A stretch of DNA of 35,139 bases from an uncultured Akkermansia sp. (GTDB taxonomy: Bacteria > Verrucomicrobiota > Verrucomicrobiia > Verrucomicrobiales > Akkermansiaceae), in assembly GCA_949296365.1 (NCBI GenBank), contig CASFPZ010000025.1, forward strand, positions 1-35,139. Direction: 5' to 3'. The position numbers were made by a program, and so were the translations under genes. The notes beneath the pieces were generated by a model. The model ran no database searches, was not told the origin of the DNA, and worked only from the letters and a program-made list of their open reading frames with translations. This document shows positions 26,583-34,930 of this stretch, in pieces. Every line of letters starts with the position of its first letter. Position 1 is the stretch's first letter.

Positions 26583-28349
26583 ATGATACAGAACGAACAG
26601 ATAAAAAATGTAATTACCGGGGCTTTGGCTATGGCCGAAAAGTGGGCGCCGGCTCAAGTAGAAACCTTGAAAAGACTGGAGTCCGAATTGGCTTCGGACG
26701 TTTTCAAAGTCGTTTTTTTGGGTGATTTCAAGGCTGGTAAATCGACGGTGATCAATAAGTTGTTCCTCCGTCAGGATTTACTTCCTTACGATGTGTTAGA
26801 AACAACTGCCGTGCCGACTCATATTCGGAATGGCAACGATGGGTTGCAAGTCTGGCAAAAGCAGTCCAATGGATCCGACCAGCTTGTTCACAGCCAGGCT
26901 CAAATCCAGGAACACGATATTGAAAAATGGGTCACTGCCTCCTCAGAAGAGGGCCGCGCTAAAATTGCCCAAACATACGATCGTGTGATTCTCAGTATGC
27001 CTTGCGGTTTGCCAGAAAAGATGGACATAGTCGATACGCCTGGCCTGAATACGCCGAATTCTGCCGTGTACGGCGGTACGATGCGAGAAGCTCGTTCCGC
27101 CGACGCTTTGGTATATGTTGTCCGCAATAAACAGTTGACGACTCGAGAAGTAGAATTGATCCGTTCCTTAGCGGGATACCAGGCGACCAAGGTGCCTCTG
27201 TTTGTCGTGTTAAATGCCGATCATTCCATTGCAGAAGGACAACTAGAAAACCTGAAAGAAGCAATTAAAGCGCAGTTGGCGAACAACAAAATTGCCAATG
27301 TGCCATGCGAAGTGTTTTCCCTGGGAACCTTGGCCTCGTCGAATGTCAATTGGCTCGATGCCATAGATGAAAAGGAAAATTCGGGGGAACCAGCGCAAGC
27401 TGAAAAAGAAAGATCGGGACAATGGTCCAAGCTGGAAGAGGCTTTGTCGGGATTCTTGTTTAGTGGAGAGGTTGCCCAAGGGCGCAAGGCAAGATTGACT
27501 CGCGATTTGTTGCCTGTATTGGAATCCTTGGAAGTTTCGATCGACCAGCGCTTGAGCATAGTCGGACAAAACCAAGAAAATATCCAAAAAGCTGAAGAAG
27601 ACTTCAAACGCCGCAAGATGGAGTACGATTATGTCGTCGAGCAACTGCTTTTTGAAATTTCCAAAGCGCAAGGCAATTGTTTGAAGGAGATTGAAACGAG
27701 TATCAACCAGGAGTGGAAAGAAATGGAATCGACCTGGGATCAATGTTCAAGCCCTGGGCAACTGCTGAATTCCCTCGATAAGGGGGCGGAGAACTTCTCG
27801 ATACATGTCCAGCGAGCAAGCGATCAGGCAATCCAATCCTTGCAAATTGAAATAAAAGGCCTGGTCATGAAATACCAGACGAATTTCAACGATGTCTTCA
27901 AAATGAGTAAGGCAGAAATCGGAGAATTGAAATTTGGGTGGATGGCCAAGATCCCAACTTGGCTGGTGCCGATTGTTGATGTCATTATTGTGTCTGTCGC
28001 CTCGCCCTTGCCGTTTTTGCTCGATCTTCCTTTGCGTTGGATTGCTGGCAAAATCCCTGCGATTAAGGATTATTTGCCGAGCAATCTAGTTGTGAATATG
28101 GTGAGAGAAGTGGTTAAAAACAAACTTAAGGACGCTGTTAAGCAAATGTATTCTACAACAGTCAAAGATTTCCAGAGGAATTTCGATGAAGTCAATAGAA
28201 AGTTAAAAGACGAATTGATGAACGCGGGCGTTTTCGACGATGTAAGGCGTAACCTCGAAGAAGCCCGGCTAGAGGCGTTGTCTCCTCAGGAGGCAAATGA
28301 GTTGAAAACGGCTACTGCTCAGCTCCTGGAATGGAAGAAGGCGTTGTAA
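26583..28349 (+). CDS. Dynamin-like GTPase 2 with hydrophobic paddle (LeoA-like size)
   Basis: This 588-residue dynamin-like protein has a short helical N-terminus, then G1 GDFKAGKS at 47-54 in the context VVFLGDFKAGKSTVINKLF, a G2 threonine at about 74-78 (ETTAVPT) and G3 DTPGLNTP at 151-158. The G4 position reads VVLNADHS, lacking the usual Lys. After helical stalk sequence, a hydrophobic stretch at about 455-490 (IPTWLVPIVDVIIVSVASP then LPFLLDLPLRWIAGKIP) is the only strong membrane-insertion candidate among the four GTPases. It resembles the paddle of bacterial dynamin-like proteins. It starts 20 bp after GTPase 1. Size and architecture recall LeoA, but I cannot show homology beyond the dynamin superfamily. 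Confidence 0.85.
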   Translation: MIQNEQIKNVITGALAMAEKWAPAQVETLKRLESELASDVFKVVFLGDFKAGKSTVINKLFLRQDLLPYDVLETTAVPTHIRNGNDGLQVWQKQSNGSDQLVHSQAQIQEHDIEKWVTASSEEGRAKIAQTYDRVILSMPCGLPEKMDIVDTPGLNTPNSAVYGGTMREARSADALVYVVRNKQLTTREVELIRSLAGYQATKVPLFVVLNADHSIAEGQLENLKEAIKAQLANNKIANVPCEVFSLGTLASSNVNWLDAIDEKENSGEPAQAEKERSGQWSKLEEALSGFLFSGEVAQGRKARLTRDLLPVLESLEVSIDQRLSIVGQNQENIQKAEEDFKRRKMEYDYVVEQLLFEISKAQGNCLKEIETSINQEWKEMESTWDQCSSPGQLLNSLDKGAENFSIHVQRASDQAIQSLQIEIKGLVMKYQTNFNDVFKMSKAEIGELKFGWMAKIPTWLVPIVDVIIVSVASPLPFLLDLPLRWIAGKIPAIKDYLPSNLVVNMVREVVKNKLKDAVKQMYSTTVKDFQRNFDEVNRKLKDELMNAGVFDDVRRNLEEARLEALSPQEANELKTATAQLLEWKKAL

Positions 28350-28390
28350 TTGTTGAACATTTGTCATAAGAAAAGAAAGGACAGTAAATC

Positions 28391-30790
28391 ATGGATGAAT
28401 CAATTGATTCGGGAATTCAGGCACAATATCGCAATTTCCAAACCAAAGTACTCGATTATTTAAACAGATCCGGCGCACTGTATGCGCAAGCAGTGGAAGC
28501 AACTCGCGGCGCTGAAACGACATTCCAACCTCAAGCGTTGGTCGATAAGTTGCGAGACAATGCCTTCAATCTGGTATTGATAGGGGCGTTCCAAAGTGGC
28601 AAATCAACTCTGTTCAATTATTTGTGCGGCGGTCGAGAATTGAGTCCGATTGGCCCGGGTGGCGGTGGCATTCGCACGAGCGGTTGCCAAGTATCGGCTC
28701 ATTATTTGCGAAACGAGGAGAACGAGTATGCGGAAGTTGCCTGGAGAACTCCAGACGAACTGTTGATGTCGTTGGGTAGTACCTTGTCGATCTATTACAA
28801 TAACAAGCCTTTAACTCGAGAAATCGTGAACCTGGAAGACGCAGCGGCTAGAAAGAGGCTGGCAGAGAATGCCTGGGATATGGGGCAGAAATCTTCGGGA
28901 GATTCGGGATCGGGTAACGATCTGGATAGCAATATTCGTGAATTGCTCCGATTCGCACTCATTGTGGGATGTTTTTATGACCAGTTTATGCAGAATCGCG
29001 GGAAAACCCATCACAAGGTTGATGAGTCAGTATCGATGGGCGCTTATCCTCAGGACTGGGAAAAACGCTGGAGCAATGTGAAATCCGTTGCCGACGTTGC
29101 CCATTTGTTCAAGCCTGAAGAAGTGAGTTTTGCCTTTATTGCTTCGATTGATTTGCATTTGAATGCTCCGGCTTTAGAACAATTGGGGTGTACGATTATC
29201 GATTGTCCTGGGTTGTTTGTATCGAAATGGGACACGATGATTGCCGAACGTTGCATCCGCGAGGCCGATGCAATCCTCTACATGATGCCAGGAGAAAAGG
29301 CCTTGACAGCGGAGGATATCAAGGCTTTGCAAACCTGCGTCCAAAAAGGCGGTAAGTATAAGTTGTTATTTGGAGCCAACCTGAGAACAAGCGAAACAAA
29401 CTGGAAACGTATTCTTGAAGAAGCGGTATTGCCAAAATTAAAAGATGAAGGATTTCCCAATCCTGAGGTTCATGCCTTCCATGCCGGCTTGGCCTTAAGG
29501 AGTCTTGAATATAGTTTTGCCGAAGGTGGTATCTTGGAGTCGATGTTGCCTATTTCAGCCCAGGCAATCAAACGCGACATTGAGTTGTCAGGAAAAGAGG
29601 TTGATCTTAAAGCTTACCTCAAACGGCAGATCAATAAATTCCTAACGACGCTTACAGATGGAGAGGAGACGTTGGGGGACTATGATGACGATTTTAAAGC
29701 CATAGAAACCAAAAGTGGCGTTAGCAACTTTGTGGAGAAGGGGGCGCAATATGTTCTTAAACATAAGGCTTACAGCCTTTTGGTTGGCAACGGCGTCGGG
29801 ATGATGCTTCGTGAATTGAACCAGCAGCGCGAATTGGTGGCCAAACAATTGGATTCGTTGAAAATAAACATGCGTGAAGCTCAAGATGACATCCGCCAGT
29901 CGAAGTCCAACTTAAGGGTTTATAAAGATACCAAGAACATGGCTATTGAAACTATAGACAATGCGCTCAAAGAAACGCATCAATCGCTGACCGACCATTA
30001 CAAGAGTGTGGCAAAAGATATTCTGCGTGCTCATTGGAAAGAGCTGGTCGACGTAACGAAGAAAGAAGGTAGTTTCATCAATGGATTAAAATCAAAGGTT
30101 AGTAGTTCCATAAAAGCGCGATGGGTAAATCGATATAGCCTAAAATTATCTGTTGTACTGAATACGATCCAAAGAGAACTGCAGGAGTCCATAGAAAGGG
30201 AATTGAAAGAGACTTGGCAATTTGGTCGATTGAGAGATAAATTCCGTGAATCTGTCGAGCATGTTTTAGAGGTGATGGCTTTAGGCAGAAAGTTGCCAGA
30301 TCTAGATTCTGTCGATATTCATATCAATCTGGATGATATTCAGAATATCGTCGTGATGAAAGACGCCCGTGCGTTGATAGAAGATGTTTCTTCGTCGATG
30401 CAGTCGGATAGCATATTGGCGATTTTAACATTCGGTACAATAAAGTTTTTCAAGTCGAAAAAAAAATGGGCTAATGAGACTCTTGATAAACACAAGGGAA
30501 TCTTTGAAACGATGGTTGAACGGTCTGTTGAGTATGCCTTATCGCCGAAACGAGGCTGTTTCCAACTTTTGTTTGAGCATCGCAACGAGCTTGACCAGTT
30601 GTTGAAGGATAGGCTTGCTCAGGAAGAAAAGGCCTTGGAAGAAGCGCGGCGACTGTTGGAAAGTAGTTCCCAAGAACGGACCGAACGTATCCAGAAACTG
30701 GAAGAACTCGCTCCTCGACTTGAACCTATTTGCGAAGAAGGACGCAGATTGCGTAACGAGATCGAATTAGTATTCCCGCCCGTTTACTAA
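28391..30790 (+). CDS. Dynamin-like GTPase 3
   Basis: This 799-residue GTPase is a tandem paralogue of GTPase 4. G1 is GAFQSGKS at 65-72 in NLVLIGAFQSGKSTLFNYL, then CGGRELS, with a likely G2 threonine in GGIRTSG at about 92-98. G3 is DCPG at 271-274, replacing the usual DTPG. The G4 position reads LLFGANLRTSE, with no N/TKxD. An insert of about 175 residues separates G2 and G3. It includes a stretch shared with GTPase 4 (SMGAYPQDWEKRW). The C-terminal 400 residues are helical and highly charged, with a coiled coil near 725-790, and no transmembrane helix. A good Shine-Dalgarno (AAAGGA) precedes the ATG. Confidence 0.83.
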   Translation: MDESIDSGIQAQYRNFQTKVLDYLNRSGALYAQAVEATRGAETTFQPQALVDKLRDNAFNLVLIGAFQSGKSTLFNYLCGGRELSPIGPGGGGIRTSGCQVSAHYLRNEENEYAEVAWRTPDELLMSLGSTLSIYYNNKPLTREIVNLEDAAARKRLAENAWDMGQKSSGDSGSGNDLDSNIRELLRFALIVGCFYDQFMQNRGKTHHKVDESVSMGAYPQDWEKRWSNVKSVADVAHLFKPEEVSFAFIASIDLHLNAPALEQLGCTIIDCPGLFVSKWDTMIAERCIREADAILYMMPGEKALTAEDIKALQTCVQKGGKYKLLFGANLRTSETNWKRILEEAVLPKLKDEGFPNPEVHAFHAGLALRSLEYSFAEGGILESMLPISAQAIKRDIELSGKEVDLKAYLKRQINKFLTTLTDGEETLGDYDDDFKAIETKSGVSNFVEKGAQYVLKHKAYSLLVGNGVGMMLRELNQQRELVAKQLDSLKINMREAQDDIRQSKSNLRVYKDTKNMAIETIDNALKETHQSLTDHYKSVAKDILRAHWKELVDVTKKEGSFINGLKSKVSSSIKARWVNRYSLKLSVVLNTIQRELQESIERELKETWQFGRLRDKFRESVEHVLEVMALGRKLPDLDSVDIHINLDDIQNIVVMKDARALIEDVSSSMQSDSILAILTFGTIKFFKSKKKWANETLDKHKGIFETMVERSVEYALSPKRGCFQLLFEHRNELDQLLKDRLAQEEKALEEARRLLESSSQERTERIQKLEELAPRLEPICEEGRRLRNEIELVFPPVY

Positions 30791-30810
30791 TACGTAGGGA
30801 ATCCGAGGAA

Positions 30811-30866
30811 TACCCGAATCTGCCTTGGCTCGCGTGGATCACAATCGTAGCCAAGGCAGATGGGTA
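30811..30866. other. Long perfect hairpin between GTPase genes 3 and 4
   Basis: ATCTGCCTTGGCT (30818-30830) pairs perfectly with AGCCAAGGCAGAT (30849-30861) around an 18-nt loop. TACCC and GGGTA extend the stem after a 2-nt bulge. It starts 21 bp after the GTPase 3 stop. There is no T tract, so it is not a classical terminator for either strand. It could instead stabilise or process the operon mRNA, or attenuate GTPase 4 expression. Confidence 0.75.
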
Positions 30867-30903
30867 AGTGGAGGGTGAATCGAGAAAAATCGCAAGGAGC
30901 GAT

Positions 30904-30948
30904 ATGCAGCAAGGTCACGCAACAGATGAAAAACGGACAAAAAATTAA
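30904..30948 (+). CDS. Possible 14-codon leader ORF overlapping GTPase 4
   Basis: AAGGAG (30894-30899) is one of the best ribosome sites in the cluster. It leads to an ATG at 30904 that is out of frame with GTPase 4 and reads MQQGHATDEKRTKN before stopping at 30948, past the proposed GTPase 4 start at 30926. This arrangement would couple translation of the two. The peptide itself may have no function. Alternatively, the same site could serve an in-frame ATA at 30902 for GTPase 4. Confidence 0.35.
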   Translation: MQQGHATDEKRTKN

Positions 30949-33268
30949 CAGATTAAAAAATCAGGTTTTAGATTACTTAGAAAGGGCAGAAAACGAGATT
31001 AGGCAAATCGAACCTCGCCTTAGCTTGGGTAAACAACGTGATTGGGGGCAAATACGGAATAAATTGAAAAACGATACGTTCAACCTGGTGCTTGCGGGCG
31101 AGTTTCAGCGAGGGAAGTCGACATTGTTTGATTACTTGTGTGGGGGGAGGGAATTGAGTAGGTTAGGGGAACTTGAGGGGGGAATACCAACGAGTGCTTG
31201 TTTGGTGTCGGCATCTGCTATTTCAGAATCGGAGAGGGAATATGCCGAGATTCGGTGGAAGTCTGTATCGGAACTCGTGGCCCCATTGGTAGATGTTTTA
31301 GGAATTGCCGAGAACAAGCTTGCCGACATGCTGATTGCTAATTCGTTGGTTCCGGTGGCTTGGAAGGCCTGGAGCTCGAGACGTGATTTCGGAGAACAAC
31401 GAATTAAAAAACAGGCGTTGTTGCAATATGCCCTGATTATCGGGAGTTTTTACCGTGATTTACGTGGGCGAAATGCTGAGGCGCGGTGTTCTATTGGCCA
31501 AGCGACGACAATGGGAGCTCGTCCTCAGAATTGGGAAAAACGGTGGAACTCAATTCATTCTGCATCGGATATCAGGAGGCAATTCCGGGTACAGGATATC
31601 CTATTTGCATTTATTACGTCGATTGAGTTGTATCTTCATGCACCTTTGCTGCGTCAATTGAATTGTGTTGTGACAGATTGCCCCGGCTTAGCTGCATCAG
31701 GTTGGGATGATGGAACTGCGGAACAATGTATGCAGAATGCTGATGCTATCCTGTATTTGCTCCCTTACGACAAGGGATTGGGAAATGAAGAAGTGAAAAA
31801 TATAGGAAAGTATGGTTGCAATAAATTGTTATTTGGCGTCAACCTCAAAAGAGCTGAAGACGAGTGGAATCGGATCGAAAAAGAACAGATCGTTCCAAAA
31901 TTGAAAACGCTGGGCTTCAGGGAGCTATCTATTTACCGGTTCCACGCTGGTTTGGCTTTGAGGGCAAAGGAGTATCAAGATGAAATGCAGGGGTGTTTAG
32001 ACGAGGCTTCGGCGCGAGCTATTGAAAATAATATGCGATGGTTCCCTAAGCAGAAAACGAGGTTAACGTATTTAGAACATCAAATTAACAAGTACCTTAG
32101 AGTCTTGTCTGACGACGAAGAAAGTATAGAACTGTATCGCAATGGCTACCGTAGTTTAGAACAACGCAGTGGGGTCCCTTCTCTTGTAAAATTGGCTAGT
32201 ACCTATGTATCGGATAACAAAATGCATCGTTTGTGGGTAGAAGAAGGCCTTGATGTAATGCTCCATTGGTTGAAATCAAACATCCAGAGCCTTCAAGAAA
32301 AAACTCCCAAGGTTCAGACGAGAGAATACAATAGGGTAACTCCCGTAAAACCTCAGAATCAGGGTAAAACCCTTCAGGGGGAGGCGGTCAAGAAGCAGAT
32401 TAAGCGAAAAATTGATCGGGAGATTAAGTTTTATTTGCCGCAGATTGTAGAGGTTTCCAAAGATAGGGGAGATAGGATACTTAGAGGGTATCGCAAAAAA
32501 TGGATCGATCTTGTTGTTGAAAGTAGGGAAATCCTCAAATTTTTAGGCCTTAATGGCTCTCCAATAATGTGGGATCCGTGCCCTCCTCCTATCATAGGAA
32601 TGATTAAAGAAATTAGCTGGAAAAGGAGAAACTATTTCTCAGCAAATGCCATCAATTTGTTAGGGGAGATTTTGGGAAAAATCGAGAGAGAATTGAAGGA
32701 TTCTTTAAGCTGTCAGATTGAGTTTTTACGATTAAAAGATTGCTTGAAGCAACTAGCAGAAGAGGCCTTGTCCGAGACGAGGTGCGAGATTTTACCCAAA
32801 AATCCGATTTTTTTAAATCCACCAATTACAATCAACACTGATGTCCATGAATTGAGCTCACTGGTAAGTAATAACTTTAGGTACTTTATAGACGAGGCAA
32901 CAAAATTCAGGGTTTATACGGATAGTTCTTGGGCGGAGCAAGTCGTAGATCAGTATTGGTCAGTTATTCGATGGACGGTTCATCAGGCTATTGAGAAAGC
33001 GTTGTATCCACCGCAGGGGGGCTTACGAGTGGTACTGGAGGTGAGTGAGCAGATGAAACAAGCTTTAGATAGGTGTACCAAGCAATCTGCTGGGGTATAT
33101 CATGATCGTCTAAAACAGGAAAATATCGTTAGACAAAAGTCGAATCCCGAAACAGAAACTTTGACGCAAGGGATTAAGAAATTGCAAAATTTGTACAATG
33201 AAGGAGAACTCCTGAAACTTGAGTTTGAAACGGTTTTCCGTGACCCATCATGGATTAGGCAGATTTGA
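30926..33268 (+). CDS. Dynamin-like GTPase 4, paralogue of GTPase 3
   Basis: Starting at ATG 30926 (MKNGQKINRLKNQVLDYLER), the protein has 780 residues and aligns from its N-terminus with GTPase 3. An in-frame ATG at 30860 lies inside the hairpin arm and is unlikely. G1 is GEFQRGKS at about 58-65, followed by TLFDYLCGGRELS as in the paralogue. G2 lies in GGIPTSA and G3 is DCPG at about 251-254. The G4 position reads LLFGVNLKRAE, again without N/TKxD. Shared blocks include TMGARPQNWEKRWNS and RFHAGLALRAKEY. The C-terminal half is helical, charged and more diverged, with no transmembrane helix. The pair arose by an old tandem duplication and may form a heterodimer. Confidence 0.82.
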   Translation: MKNGQKINRLKNQVLDYLERAENEIRQIEPRLSLGKQRDWGQIRNKLKNDTFNLVLAGEFQRGKSTLFDYLCGGRELSRLGELEGGIPTSACLVSASAISESEREYAEIRWKSVSELVAPLVDVLGIAENKLADMLIANSLVPVAWKAWSSRRDFGEQRIKKQALLQYALIIGSFYRDLRGRNAEARCSIGQATTMGARPQNWEKRWNSIHSASDIRRQFRVQDILFAFITSIELYLHAPLLRQLNCVVTDCPGLAASGWDDGTAEQCMQNADAILYLLPYDKGLGNEEVKNIGKYGCNKLLFGVNLKRAEDEWNRIEKEQIVPKLKTLGFRELSIYRFHAGLALRAKEYQDEMQGCLDEASARAIENNMRWFPKQKTRLTYLEHQINKYLRVLSDDEESIELYRNGYRSLEQRSGVPSLVKLASTYVSDNKMHRLWVEEGLDVMLHWLKSNIQSLQEKTPKVQTREYNRVTPVKPQNQGKTLQGEAVKKQIKRKIDREIKFYLPQIVEVSKDRGDRILRGYRKKWIDLVVESREILKFLGLNGSPIMWDPCPPPIIGMIKEISWKRRNYFSANAINLLGEILGKIERELKDSLSCQIEFLRLKDCLKQLAEEALSETRCEILPKNPIFLNPPITINTDVHELSSLVSNNFRYFIDEATKFRVYTDSSWAEQVVDQYWSVIRWTVHQAIEKALYPPQGGLRVVLEVSEQMKQALDRCTKQSAGVYHDRLKQENIVRQKSNPETETLTQGIKKLQNLYNEGELLKLEFETVFRDPSWIRQI

Positions 33269-33297
33269 ACAGTATTTGAAGAAAGGAGTCTGAAGAG

Positions 33298-34314
33298 ATG
33301 TATCGCGAGCGGATCCAAGACTGTGTGTTTACCGGAGGTATGTTGGCAGACGCCTGCTTGAATACTTCGGCGGGAGGGTCGTTGGCTACTCAGTTGGCCT
33401 CGTGGATCAATACGCCGAACTGTACTGTGTACGATCGTGCGATAGATTGCGTTTATCTGCAAACCCATACAGGGGGATCAAATCTGCACCATCTCATCGA
33501 TGGACAACACGATATTTTCGGGGCATTTGATGCTGCGGCGCGAGCGTTGCCGGATGATTCATTATGGCAAGAAGTCATGGGTACGGCCACACACCTCGGA
33601 AAAGATTTGTTCTCTGCCTCTGGGCTTCCTGTCGTTTCGTTAGAGCCAGAAACCTATCATCAGGCTAACGCCTGGTTGCGAGATGTTCTGCACTTGCCTG
33701 GCGATTGGCTTGGCGATTTCTTGCAGATCAATGGGTTGGAATTATTTGGCGGGGTGTTAGCGGTTGCTGCGATCGCAGTGGGATGCCAGAATGCCGACAT
33801 GGCTCGATTGGCTGAGTTGAGTGCGGCAAGCGGGTTGGCTGGAGCCTTGGCCGCTAATCCTATTGGGATGTGCGCTGCCGCTATTGCCCTGGTCATGGCC
33901 TGGAAACAACTCCAGGGGAGAGACGTGAAACAAATAGCCCGTCCTATGCTTGTTGGGGCCGGAACGGTTGGCGCTGTATCGTTAGCTGGGTACGGCATGG
34001 CTGCTCTAGGGTTGTCGTCTGGCTTGTTGCCGTCGATTGGTTGCCTGTTGATCAGCATGGTCATCGGATTGTATGTCCGGAAATTTCTGTCCGATCGCCT
34101 GTTGGATGAACCCCAGCTTGTCTCTGAAGACAAGTCTCTGCCGCCCCCTCAGTTGCAGTTGGAAAATCGTTCCCGCTGGGACTGCCCAAGCCTAGCCGAT
34201 ATTAAAATGGCGCTCAGTCAATTTAGTTATCCAGAACCTTATCCAATGTCAGAGCCTGTCCGGCAAATGTTGCGGAACCGTTTGGAATCGCCCGGGGAAT
34301 CTAAATCTCATTAA
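33298..34314 (+). CDS. Multi-pass membrane protein of the dynamin cluster
   Basis: This 338-residue protein is not assigned to a family I can name with confidence. The soluble N-terminal region (1-145) contains a His-rich motif, SNLHHLIDGQHDIFGAFDAA (61-80), then LPDDSLW. Four hydrophobic segments follow at about 147-163, 177-202, 217-237 and 243-261, rich in Gly and Ala. The C-terminal tail (262-338) is hydrophilic and proline-rich. A strong Shine-Dalgarno (AAAGGAG) precedes the ATG, 29 bp after GTPase 4, so it is probably the last gene of the operon. It may be the membrane anchor or target of the GTPases; that role is inferred from position only. Confidence 0.7.
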   Translation: MYRERIQDCVFTGGMLADACLNTSAGGSLATQLASWINTPNCTVYDRAIDCVYLQTHTGGSNLHHLIDGQHDIFGAFDAAARALPDDSLWQEVMGTATHLGKDLFSASGLPVVSLEPETYHQANAWLRDVLHLPGDWLGDFLQINGLELFGGVLAVAAIAVGCQNADMARLAELSAASGLAGALAANPIGMCAAAIALVMAWKQLQGRDVKQIARPMLVGAGTVGAVSLAGYGMAALGLSSGLLPSIGCLLISMVIGLYVRKFLSDRLLDEPQLVSEDKSLPPPQLQLENRSRWDCPSLADIKMALSQFSYPEPYPMSEPVRQMLRNRLESPGESKSH

Positions 34315-34504
34315 CAAGGAACAGGAGAAAAACGCTCGCTGAGATTACTATCTTTCTTTTCAATAGAGTAGGCTGTCTTGATCAAAGGGCAGCGCAAGAT
34401 GATGCTGTCGCTATAAACGCATTTGCCAATCTCTTTTGAGTTGTCTGTCATTGGTTTTGATCTTTTACGCTTTTACTTTGGCAAAGATAAACTCAATAAA
34501 CGAT
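34315..34504. other. Intergenic region after the dynamin cluster
   Basis: No gene, convincing terminator hairpin or repeat is visible in these 190 bp. The sequence may include decayed 5' parts of the adjacent IS4-type transposase, but no recognisable transposase codons could be read. Confidence 0.5.
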
Positions 34505-34854
34505 CACGTTTCCTGTCGTTGTAATTATCCAGACATGAACGGGAACCCTGACTTATCTCTTCATTGACAAACGACAGGGAAATGGAGGCGCCGACATAAT
34601 CGACCTCTATCGTAGGGGGTGGAAAATAGAGTTATTGTTCAAGCAACCGAAACAAGATTTTTTCTTGAAGTATTTCTTTGGAGAGAAGGCCTACACGATC
34701 AAAATCCAGGTTTGGGTAACGCTAAGAACCAACCTGCTGCTGATAGTGGTACAGATCAGAACTATCCTAGGATTCCCCTTGGTTCGTTTGCTTTTTTTTT
34801 TTTTGACAATTCCCGAGAAATTTTCAAAAATTTTATTGACATGAATTGTATATA
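34505..34854 (+). pseudogene. IS4-type transposase fragment, frameshifted
   Basis: Pieces of the C-terminal DDE domain are readable in different frames. NYPDMNGNPDLSLH is followed by LTNDREMEAPT (around 34564-34596), then DIIDLYRRGWKIELLFKQ and FFLKYFFGEKAYTIKIQVWV in a third frame up to a stop at 34854. The YRxxWxIE and FKQxKQ pattern is the catalytic glutamate region of IS4-family transposases. At least two frameshifts separate these pieces, the 5' half is not recognisable, and a T13 tract interrupts the end. The element is dead. Confidence 0.75.
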
Positions 34855-34906
34855 GATCTAGATGATTATTCATTCTCGATTTTCTTATCATATGAGTAAG
34901 TTCACT

Positions 34907-34930
34907 ACTGTCCACTAAAAATGGACAAGG
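34907..34930. repeat. Terminal palindrome of the right-hand IS
   Basis: TGTCCA and TGGACA flank CTAAAAA here, immediately outside the stop codon of the minus-strand transposase that runs off the window. The position fits the terminal inverted repeat of that IS, with the element's boundary near 34905. The other end is not in the window, so the repeat cannot be confirmed. Confidence 0.45.

Noticed and set aside
30860..30925. 22-residue N-terminal extension of GTPase 4
   Set aside because: Its ATG lies in the 3' arm of the strong hairpin and the extension does not align with the N-terminus of paralogue GTPase 3.
34619..34855. 78-codon ORF with initial MENRVIVQATETRFF
   Set aside because: The transposase similarity (YRRGWKIELLFKQ) is in another frame across the same bases, so this frame is a shadow.
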